DNA from: Prevotella melaninogenica
GTDB lineage: Bacteria > Bacteroidota > Bacteroidia > Bacteroidales > Bacteroidaceae
Direction: 5' to 3'
Assembly (NCBI RefSeq): GCF_013267595.1
Contig: NZ_CP054010.1
Span: 1,302,001 to 1,366,000, forward strand
DNA: 64,000 nucleotides
The notes under the pieces were generated by a model. It did no database searches. It was not told the DNA's origin and worked only from the letters and a program-made list of their open reading frames with translations. The translations under genes and the position numbers were made by a program. Shown piece by piece: positions 9,508 to 17,294 of the stretch (positions are counted from its first letter, which is position 1; each line of letters starts with the position of its first letter).

Positions 9508-9689
9508 CAAAATATGTTTAGGTTCTAATGACTGCATGGATTAATTTTGATTTCGCACTTGGTACTTGAATCTACCTTTTCTTTTATTATTACGAAGTAT
9601 CTTTACATAACTTCGGGTTAAATCTCCTTTTCATGCGTATAAAATAGAATTTCTAAATGTGTTTGTAACTGTCAGGTATACAGTACGTT

Positions 9690-9805
9690 ACTAACCTGTA
9701 TTTTAAAAGGTACTTATTGAGGGTCCAAAAGGGCGTTAGTAAGACTTCAAAAGGGCATCTTTTAGAAGCCTATTAAGCCTCTTTTCGAAGGCTAAAGACC
9801 ATATA
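9690..9805. repeat. Interspersed repeat (GGGCGTTAGTAAGACTTC family), copy a
   Basis: The block from 9731 (GGGCGTTAGTAAGACTTC, then AAAAGGGCATC and TTAAGCCTCTTTTCGAAGG) recurs at 22782 and, inverted, at 61493. Apart from this repeat and the promoter below, the 9508-10129 gap holds no gene that I can support. Confidence 0.7.
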
Positions 9806-9987
9806 TAAAATTCAAGGTGTACGAAAAATATTTACATACGTTTGTCGGTTGTGGCTAAGTGAAGGCATAAATGGCAGAAAGACAATGTAAAGAATAGGCA
9901 AAGAAATAATATTTTTTAAGTTTCAATCAAATATTTGTGATAGATGTTATGAAATGATATGTTTTTAATATATAAACTTAAAAAATA

Positions 9988-10019
9988 TTTGCAAGATTTT
10001 TGTTTTTTGTGTACTTTTG
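9988..10019 (+). promoter_or_regulatory. Promoter of the SusC/SusD-type operon
   Basis: -33 box TTTG at 9988-9991 and -7 box TACTTTTG at 10012-10019, separated by 20 bases: a near-consensus Bacteroidetes promoter. About 110 bases of leader precede the susC-like start. Confidence 0.7.
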
Positions 10020-10129
10020 TAGATTCGCTGTTAAAAAGCGGCTTTAATAAAAAAGAATATCAGTATAATTTGTATTCTACTTTTTTAATTTATAAGAATA
10101 GTTCTAAACATTAAAGTACCAGAGGGGAA

Positions 10130-13100
10130 ATGAGAAAAGAAATGCAAAAAAGTAATCTCGTATTACGAATTTGGGCAGTACTGGCTCTGATGTTAATGCT
10201 TAGTATAGGGTCAACCGTATCGGCACAAACACAAGATGTCGATAAGATGGTGGTGACGCTGTCTATGAAGCAAACAGAAATGAAGACCTTCTTAGATGAA
10301 GTGTCAAAGCAAACAGGATTACAATTTGATGTGACTCCCGAACTACTATCTCAAGCGGAGAAAGTTAACATTGACGCACAAGCGCAGCCTGTTCGTGCCG
10401 TGTTAGGACAAGTCTTTAATAAGACTGGTTTTAGCTATAGTATTGATGGCAACAGCGTGAAACTTGTTCGTAAACCAACACAAGAGAAACGGAAGGGAGT
10501 ATATGGACAGGTAACCGATAAAGACGGTCTGCCTCTGCCTGGTGTAACCATCCGAATGAAAGGCTTTAATGGCGGTTATATTACGAATTTAGATGGTCAG
10601 TATGAAATTAATACCGACTTGCCAGAGGTTACGCTCACCTTTAATTATATAGGATATAAGCCTTTAGAAAAAAAGGTAAAGAATGGTACGGCTGGTAACT
10701 TCACGATGCAGGAAGACGTTGGTGAGTTGGGTGAAGTCGTCGTAACAGGTTTTGCTACAAAGAATAGAAACAGTTTTACTGGTTCGCAAGTATCTATAAA
10801 GAAAGACGAATTGTTGTCTGTTGGTACAAAAAATGTACTTACGAGTTTGGCTAACTTTGTGCCAGGTCTTAGCGTGTTAGAAGATAACCTTGGCGGATCT
10901 GACCCAAATAAGATTGCTGATATCAATATTCGTGGACGCGCTACCTTCTCAGGTCAAGCTAACTTACCTGTATTCGTTGTTGACGGTTCTCAGGTAAAGG
11001 TAGACTATGTCAATGATATGGATATGAATGATATCGAGTCTATCACCGTACTCAAAGATGCGTCGGCATCAGCACTCTATGGTGCGAAGGCTTCTGCAGG
11101 TGTTATCGTCATCACAACGAAGGCACTCAAGGGTGGTAAGTTGAGATTTAATTATAACGGAACATTACGTTTGTCAACTCCAGATTTGAGCGATTATAAA
11201 TTACTTTCAGCATCACAAAAGCTTGAGTACGAGCGTTTGGCAGGTCTTTACACAGCGACCAACTTAGCGGACCAATATGCGCTGCAAAACAAGTATGCAT
11301 CCTATTACAACCAGATTCAAGACGGTGTAACAACCGACTGGATTAAGAAGCCACTGCGTAATGCGGTTTCTTCACAGCATAGTGTAAGTATCGATGGAGG
11401 TGATGAGCACGCACGATATAACTTAGGTGTGCGTTATGGAGATGAGGAAGGTGTAATGAAGGGTTCGAGTCGTGAGCGTTTGTCAACAAACTTCAAACTC
11501 TCATATAACCTTTCTGGTAAGTTCTTTATCAGTAATACGGCTACTATCTCATCTGTAAAATCAACTCAGTCGCCATATGGTGACTTCTCTGAGTGGGTGA
11601 AGCAGAACCCATATGAATATCCATATGATGAGTATGGCGCATTGAAACCAAAGTTGAATTATGACCTCTCTAACCCTTTGTATGAGGCATCGTTAGGTAG
11701 TTTCAACAGAGGAAATACGCTCGACGTATTAAACACAACAACACTTCAGTTATGGTTGGGTGAGAAGTTCAGAATTGATGGAGACTTCTCAATACAAAAG
11801 ACGAAATATGAAGGACGTAACTTTGTGTCACCATTCTCGGCAGATCAGATTAAGAACGTAGCCGATGTGTCACGCAGAGGACTACTGAAAGAGACTTTCA
11901 CCAGTACAACTACTTATCAGGGTAAGTTGATGGTGTCATACAATAACTATATATTTAGTAAGTTGTTCCTTACCACGATGGCTGGTGCAACGATCGAGTC
12001 AAACTCTGTCGATGGTAGTACGTATGGTTCTGTAGGTTATTATTCAGACAACGTAGCCCATCCATTGTTGGCAGGAAACTATCCAACAGGTAAACCAGGT
12101 GGTGTAGACAATAAGTATAATGGTGCAGGTTTCTTCGTAAACCTTAACACAATATGGGATAACCGTTACTTCTTAGATGTGATTTATCGTTATGAGGGTT
12201 CGTCTAAGTTTGGTAAGAACTCTCGTTTTGCACCTTTCTGGAGTGTGGGAACAGGATGGAATATTCATAATGAGAAGTTCCTTAAAGGTTCACCTTTCCA
12301 GTTGTTAAAGCTTCGTGCAAGTTTGGGTTATCTTGGAAACATCTCGTTTGAGCCATATCAGGCGTTGACAATGTATACCAGTTTGGCAGGTCTTAACTAT
12401 ATAAAAGGTATTGGTGCCGTACCAATGGGTATTGGAAACAAGAACCTTAAGTGGGAGAGAACACTCAGTGCCAACCTCGGTCTTGATCTCACAATGTTCA
12501 AGGGACGCTGGGACTTCTCGGCAGATGTTTATGTAAAGAATACAGACAACTTGTTGCTTGACATTACTAAGGCTCCATCATTGGGTATTACCACGTCACG
12601 TGAGAATGTTGGAGAGGTAGAGAACCATGGATTTGAGTTCCAGACACGTGTTATTCCTATTAAGAATAAGGATTGGGAGTGGTCGTTGAGCCTTAACTAT
12701 GCCTACAACAAGAATAAGATTAAGAAGATTAGTAACGCTCTTCGTGAACAAAACGAGAAGAACCAAGCAAAGGGTGGTGTGACACCATTGCCTATTTATG
12801 AGGAAGGTCAGTCGTTGACAGCATTGAAGGTAGTTTCTTCAGCTGGTATCGATCCTATTACGGGTAATGAGGTCTTCATTAAGCGTGATGGCAGCCTTAC
12901 GTTCGTTTACGATCCTAATGACAAGGTCGTTTATGGCGATACCACACCATTCGGTATGGGTTCAATCGGTTCTTACCTTACCTATAAGCAGTTCTCAATG
13001 GGAATGTCTATGCGTTATTCTTTCGGTGGAGTTGTCTATAACCAGACGTTAGCAAGTAAGGTGGAGGGTGCCGACCCACGCTATAATGCTGACGAACGCG

Positions 13101-13396
13101 TATTTAGCAGCAGATGGAAAGAAGTAGGTCAGCAAGCAAAGTACAAGCGAATTAGCGATTCAAGCGTACCTATGCAGACATCACGATTTGTTGAGACAAA
13201 TAATTATATCACGCTGAGCAGTCTCTCACTGGCATACGAAGTTCCATTGACATTCATTAAGCGATATGGCTTGAAGCGTTTACACTTGGAGATGTTGGCT
13301 AATGACCTCTTCTACCTCTCATCTGTAAAACGTGAGCGCGGATTAAGTTATCCTTATGAGCGAAGTGTAGAGTTCTCAGTAAGACTTGGATTTTAA
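10130..13396 (+). CDS. SusC/RagA-family TonB-linked outer membrane protein
   Basis: This 1088-aa outer-membrane transporter imports a macromolecular ligand with a SusD-type lid, energised by TonB. It has a signal peptide (to ~residue 34, VSAQ), an STN domain at ~37-113, a carboxypeptidase-regulatory domain at ~118-195 (GVYGQVTDKDGLPLPGVTI), the TonB-box/plug start VGELGEVVVTGF (~200), a plug to ~330 (ADINIRGRATF...VFVVDGSQV) and a barrel ending in aromatic ...SVRLGF. The STN domain often marks receptors that signal to an anti-sigma factor, but no sigma/anti-sigma pair is in this window. It is the first gene of a six-gene operon whose other members suggest a peptide or protein substrate (two metalloprotease-family proteins) rather than a glycan. 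Confidence 0.95.
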   Translation: MRKEMQKSNLVLRIWAVLALMLMLSIGSTVSAQTQDVDKMVVTLSMKQTEMKTFLDEVSKQTGLQFDVTPELLSQAEKVNIDAQAQPVRAVLGQVFNKTGFSYSIDGNSVKLVRKPTQEKRKGVYGQVTDKDGLPLPGVTIRMKGFNGGYITNLDGQYEINTDLPEVTLTFNYIGYKPLEKKVKNGTAGNFTMQEDVGELGEVVVTGFATKNRNSFTGSQVSIKKDELLSVGTKNVLTSLANFVPGLSVLEDNLGGSDPNKIADINIRGRATFSGQANLPVFVVDGSQVKVDYVNDMDMNDIESITVLKDASASALYGAKASAGVIVITTKALKGGKLRFNYNGTLRLSTPDLSDYKLLSASQKLEYERLAGLYTATNLADQYALQNKYASYYNQIQDGVTTDWIKKPLRNAVSSQHSVSIDGGDEHARYNLGVRYGDEEGVMKGSSRERLSTNFKLSYNLSGKFFISNTATISSVKSTQSPYGDFSEWVKQNPYEYPYDEYGALKPKLNYDLSNPLYEASLGSFNRGNTLDVLNTTTLQLWLGEKFRIDGDFSIQKTKYEGRNFVSPFSADQIKNVADVSRRGLLKETFTSTTTYQGKLMVSYNNYIFSKLFLTTMAGATIESNSVDGSTYGSVGYYSDNVAHPLLAGNYPTGKPGGVDNKYNGAGFFVNLNTIWDNRYFLDVIYRYEGSSKFGKNSRFAPFWSVGTGWNIHNEKFLKGSPFQLLKLRASLGYLGNISFEPYQALTMYTSLAGLNYIKGIGAVPMGIGNKNLKWERTLSANLGLDLTMFKGRWDFSADVYVKNTDNLLLDITKAPSLGITTSRENVGEVENHGFEFQTRVIPIKNKDWEWSLSLNYAYNKNKIKKISNALREQNEKNQAKGGVTPLPIYEEGQSLTALKVVSSAGIDPITGNEVFIKRDGSLTFVYDPNDKVVYGDTTPFGMGSIGSYLTYKQFSMGMSMRYSFGGVVYNQTLASKVEGADPRYNADERVFSSRWKEVGQQAKYKRISDSSVPMQTSRFVETNNYITLSSLSLAYEVPLTFIKRYGLKRLHLEMLANDLFYLSSVKRERGLSYPYERSVEFSVRLGF

Positions 13397-13459
13397 ACCG
13401 ATGATGGCTGACACATTAATATAATTGTGAAAGACTATTTAGGTAACAATAAGAAAGAA

Positions 13460-14920
13460 ATGAATATGAAGAGAATATCATATTATACAAAACTATTGGT
13501 AGGTGCTGTCATGATGCTATCTGTGGTATCGTGTAACGACTTTATAAATGTTCAACCAGCAGGACAAGTTGATGAGGAAGAGCAGTTCTCATCTATCCGT
13601 GGTTTCCGTAATGCGATGTTTGGTGTTTATGGTAGCATGGCAACGTCAGACTTATATGGTGGCAACTTAGGCTTTGGTTTCATAGACCAGTTAGGACAGA
13701 TATTTGGTTACGATAACTCGTCAGAGACAAGCTACTTCGTAGGTCAATACGATTATATGCGAAGTGATGTGCGCTCTATTGTTGATGCCATCTGGACAAA
13801 GCAATATCAAGCAATATCATACGTCAACAATATAATTTATCAAACAGAGAATGCTAAGTTTGAGCATGCAGAGCTGCCTTTGATGCGTGGTGAGAGCTAT
13901 GGCTTACGTGCCTTTATGCACTTCGACCTCGTTCGTCTTTTTGCTGAAGACTATGGTCAAAGCAATGCGTCAACACGTGGTATACCATACTCAACGTCTT
14001 TCGACCTCAATAATAAGAAGTTATTGACTTTGTATAAAACGTACGAGGCGATATTGTCGGATTTGGATAAAGCTGAAGAACTTTTGAAGAACGATAATGT
14101 AGTAAACGTTGAGACAACAGCTTCCAGTGACTATCTAAAAGGACGTGCTGTGTTCTTTAATAAGTATGCTGTGGCTGCTACAAAGGCAAGAGTTTACTAT
14201 GCTATGGGTGACGAGGCGAATGCGGCTAAGTATGCTAAGCAGGTAATCGATGCAACCAATAACTTCTCATTGAAGAAGTATAGCTCATTGAGTGATGTAA
14301 AGCGTTTCCCTGCAGCAGGAGAATTGATCTTCGGTTTGTATAACAATACGCTTTCAAGCACTATCTCTACGCTTTTCTTATCACAGACTGCACGCGGTAC
14401 ATTCACTGAAGGACGTAGAGATCTTGAGAATCTGTATGAAACATCAGCTTTCTCGGCTACAAGTACAGACTTGCGTTACACTGGTTATTACAGACAGAAT
14501 ACTACACCAGATGGTTTGAAGACCTATTCTTTTGTAAGATTCTTAGAGAGTGATGCACAGGTGAATAGCAATCCTTTACAGGGCTTGACGCTAATCCGTT
14601 TGCCAGAGATGTATTATATCTTAAGCGAATGTACATACGATAGTAATAAGGCAGAGGCAGTTAGATTACTCAATGAAGTGAGAAAAAGTCGTGGATTAGA
14701 GGATGTTGATAGCGCAAAGGTAGCAACACGCGAGGCTTTCAATAAGGAGATGTTGCGTGAGCGTATGCGTGAGATGCCTGGAGAAGGACAAACGTTCTAT
14801 GCGGTGAAGCACTATAACAAAGCATTTACTGACTTTAGAGGTATTACCACACGTCAGCCATCTAATTCCATCTTCGTCTTGCCTTGGCCAGAAACGGAGA
14901 AAGAGTTTGGAGGACAGTAA
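13460..14920 (+). CDS. SusD/RagB-family outer membrane lipoprotein
   Basis: The surface lipoprotein lid partner of the preceding SusC-like channel. The signal peptide ends in the lipobox SVVSC (C at ~25 of this start), followed by NDFINVQPAGQ, typical of RagB/SusD N-termini. TPR-like helices follow, along with the C-terminal SusD signatures (LIRLPEMYYILSEC, RMREMPGEGQTFY). An in-frame GTG at 13427 would add 11 hydrophilic residues ahead of the signal peptide. I prefer ATG 13460 (or 13466), which follows AAGAAAG and gives a normal signal. The gap to susC is 63 bases. No glycan-binding or glycoside hydrolase gene is nearby. Confidence 0.93.
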   Translation: MNMKRISYYTKLLVGAVMMLSVVSCNDFINVQPAGQVDEEEQFSSIRGFRNAMFGVYGSMATSDLYGGNLGFGFIDQLGQIFGYDNSSETSYFVGQYDYMRSDVRSIVDAIWTKQYQAISYVNNIIYQTENAKFEHAELPLMRGESYGLRAFMHFDLVRLFAEDYGQSNASTRGIPYSTSFDLNNKKLLTLYKTYEAILSDLDKAEELLKNDNVVNVETTASSDYLKGRAVFFNKYAVAATKARVYYAMGDEANAAKYAKQVIDATNNFSLKKYSSLSDVKRFPAAGELIFGLYNNTLSSTISTLFLSQTARGTFTEGRRDLENLYETSAFSATSTDLRYTGYYRQNTTPDGLKTYSFVRFLESDAQVNSNPLQGLTLIRLPEMYYILSECTYDSNKAEAVRLLNEVRKSRGLEDVDSAKVATREAFNKEMLRERMREMPGEGQTFYAVKHYNKAFTDFRGITTRQPSNSIFVLPWPETEKEFGGQ

Positions 14921-14935
14921 GTTATTAAACACTTT

Positions 14936-15658
14936 ATGAAAATGAAAAAAACAATAAGAAATATACTACTTGTTTGCGCTGGTGTAACCATGTTTGCAGC
15001 ATGCAGCAACGTCGACTTTGATGGTGAACATAGTTCTGACGGCATGTTTGAACCAACAAATCAAGTTAGCTTCTATTATGCACAACCAGGTGATACCGTT
15101 GTGAATTATTCATTCGGAGTAAAGCCTGTTGATACACTTACACACGTGGTTTATCTCCCCGTGCAGCTCGTAGGTAATCTTTCTGCTGAGGCGCAACCCT
15201 TCAGTGTAGAAGTAGGTAAGGGTACAACAGCTGTTGCAGGGAAGCATTACACACTTAACGCTGACACCTTGCGTTTCGCTCCTAATGCTTATCGTACCTA
15301 TGTTCCTGTAACGTTGATACGTGCTAACTTGTCAGAAGATAAGGATGATTCAATACGATTGGTATTGAATTTAGTAGGGAAGGATAAGTTGGGAACAAGA
15401 CTTACCAAGAACAATACGGTAAAAATAACCTTTAACAACGTACTCTCTAAGCCTGATTTCTGGGAAGTGATGGAGAGTTATTGGGGTTTAGGAGCCTTTA
15501 CCAAAAACAAGTATCGTAAGTTACTTGCTTATTATGACAGTAATGAGGCTACTATCAGAGATATCATAGAAGGCTCTGATGTAACGGCACAAGGCTATCT
15601 GTATCAGCATGTACAAGAGGTAGTTGCTTACTTTGCAGCGCATCCAGATGAGTTGTAA
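14936..15658 (+). CDS. DUF4843 domain lipoprotein
   Basis: A 240-aa lipoprotein (signal with FAACS lipobox near residue 23) with a beta-rich body. Its pattern (VSFYYAQPGDTVVNYSFGV...VYLPVQLVG...AGKHYTL) matches DUF4843, a family nearly always found after SusD in this operon type. It probably sits at the cell surface as an accessory binding protein. It starts 15 bases after susD and is clearly co-transcribed. Confidence 0.8.
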   Translation: MKMKKTIRNILLVCAGVTMFAACSNVDFDGEHSSDGMFEPTNQVSFYYAQPGDTVVNYSFGVKPVDTLTHVVYLPVQLVGNLSAEAQPFSVEVGKGTTAVAGKHYTLNADTLRFAPNAYRTYVPVTLIRANLSEDKDDSIRLVLNLVGKDKLGTRLTKNNTVKITFNNVLSKPDFWEVMESYWGLGAFTKNKYRKLLAYYDSNEATIRDIIEGSDVTAQGYLYQHVQEVVAYFAAHPDEL

Positions 15659-15686
15659 AAAGTAGGATAGGTATTGTTACTTGTCT

Positions 15687-15764
15687 TAAGGTATAATCGA
15701 CTGTACACTGAGTATCGTTTCAATAAGGAACTTTGGTTTACGATAAAACGATGATTATACCTTA
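15687..15764 (+). repeat. Intercistronic 12-bp inverted repeat
   Basis: Perfect arms TAAGGTATAATC (15687-15698) and GATTATACCTTA (15753-15764) enclose 54 bases that can themselves pair (ATCGTTT / AAAACGAT). They fill the unusually long 147-bp gap between the DUF4843 and PKD-like genes. There is no U-tract, so it is more likely an RNA-processing or stability element than a terminator. Confidence 0.6.
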
Positions 15765-15805
15765 TGATAGAATGAATATTGGTAAACAGATAAATAAGAA
15801 ATAAG

Positions 15806-17242
15806 ATGATAAAGAAATATTTATATCTTCTCTTGGCACTCCCATTAGTGGCATTGTCATTTCAGTCATGTATAAAAGACGAGTCTTATGGTCCTTCTGG
15901 CAATTCGTCTAAGTTGTCATTGGCACAGAACTTACAGGAGAAATACACCCTTAATAGATGGGATACATTGAAGATTTCGCCTAATGTCGTACAGACAAAT
16001 GAGCAAAAGAAGATTGACTATGAGTGGGAAGTAAATGGTAAGGTTGTATCGACCGATGCTTCTCTTAAATATGTTTGTAAGGACTTCGGCACTTTCCCAT
16101 GTCGATTAAAGGTGAGCAATGGAGATAATATTCAATATTATGAGTTTGGACTAAATGTACAATACTCTTATGTTGATGGTCTTTACATATTAGCAAGCAA
16201 TAGCGGAAAGACAATTGTTTCTTATCTGCCAGAGGAAGGAAGTACAAAGACTTTTGACTTAGATGTTCTGCAAAAGAATAACCCAAGCATTGATTTCACA
16301 GGAGAACCTAAGGGAATTGATTATGCGTTAGCACGTGATAACAAGACTCCACTCTTGTTTGTTGCCGTGGGAAGTCCAAGTACTATCTATGAGTTCGACG
16401 GTAATCTGATGAATATGCGCTTCACTACTAATAGTACAGGCGATGTTACATATCTTAGAAAGAGTGCCTTGACATATCCAAAGTCAATGCTGACAATGGT
16501 AAATCATGCGCCAAACCGATTGACACTCTCAGAGACAACACCCTTCAACTTAGGTAAGTCAATAAAGGATGCTTTAGGTTCCGACATATCTTTAGCTGAT
16601 GCTGCTACAGCTTGGAAGCAGCAAGACCTACGTTATGTACAAGGCTACGTAATGTTTGATAATGCTGAAGGACGATTGGTCGCACAAAAGGTACAGGCTA
16701 CAGGTAAGGTGCCTGTTGAGTTATTGAAAGGTAAGTTTACGGGTGAAACACTTGTTGGTATGGGACCTGTTGACAACGAGCGTAACATCGTTTTACTCAC
16801 ATGGAATGCTACTTCATCAAAGTTTAAGTGCTATTATATCTTCCCAGGCTTCTATCCTTCTACAGCTACAAAGGTTGAGGCAGCAGTTGTAAAAGATGAG
16901 GCTGTTGTACCAGCTACTGCGGGTTTGACCACACAATCAGTTGTACGCGTATCTGCAGAGAAGAACTTAGTTTACTATTCTGCTGGTAATAAGCTGTATG
17001 CTTACAACGTATTGTCTGGTGGTAATTTCCCACAAAGCGCATTAACAACCTTTGGAGATTCCAGTGAGACTATCGCTGATATGTTCATTTTAGAAGGAAG
17101 CAATAAACTTTATGTAGCTACAAATGTGGCTTCAGGTCAGCTTGTGGGAAGCATTTACTGTTTTGATATGAACGAAAACAAATTGCTTTGGGCGAAAAAG
17201 AATATTACTGGACGTATCAAGAGCATTACATACAGACAATAA
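15806..17242 (+). CDS. PKD-like family lipoprotein
   Basis: A 478-aa lipoprotein (signal peptide with lipobox LSFQSC, C at ~22) with an N-terminal Ig/PKD-like domain (~55-115, DYEWEVNGKVVSTD...CRLKVSNG). A ~350-residue repeat-rich domain follows (VDGLYILASNSG...LLFVAVGSPSTIYEFDG), consistent with a beta-propeller-like fold. The family (PKD-like, BACON-type positions) regularly follows DUF4843 in SusCD operons that encode metalloproteases. It is predicted to be surface-exposed and to bind or present substrate. Function not established. Confidence 0.75.
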   Translation: MIKKYLYLLLALPLVALSFQSCIKDESYGPSGNSSKLSLAQNLQEKYTLNRWDTLKISPNVVQTNEQKKIDYEWEVNGKVVSTDASLKYVCKDFGTFPCRLKVSNGDNIQYYEFGLNVQYSYVDGLYILASNSGKTIVSYLPEEGSTKTFDLDVLQKNNPSIDFTGEPKGIDYALARDNKTPLLFVAVGSPSTIYEFDGNLMNMRFTTNSTGDVTYLRKSALTYPKSMLTMVNHAPNRLTLSETTPFNLGKSIKDALGSDISLADAATAWKQQDLRYVQGYVMFDNAEGRLVAQKVQATGKVPVELLKGKFTGETLVGMGPVDNERNIVLLTWNATSSKFKCYYIFPGFYPSTATKVEAAVVKDEAVVPATAGLTTQSVVRVSAEKNLVYYSAGNKLYAYNVLSGGNFPQSALTTFGDSSETIADMFILEGSNKLYVATNVASGQLVGSIYCFDMNENKLLWAKKNITGRIKSITYRQ

Positions 17243-17247
17243 TGAAC

Positions 17248-17274
17248 GTGGCATGTAAGGAGATTACATGCCAC
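17248..17274 (+). promoter_or_regulatory. Intercistronic hairpin covering a candidate ribosome site
   Basis: Perfect 11-bp arms GTGGCATGTAA (17248-17258) and TTACATGCCAC (17264-17274) with loop GGAGA. The hairpin buries a possible start codon (ATG 17268) and its AAGGAG. No U-tract follows. This favours the second ATG (17295) as the true start of the next gene and could tune its translation. Confidence 0.65.
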
Positions 17275-17294
17275 ATTCAAACCATAATTCCGAC

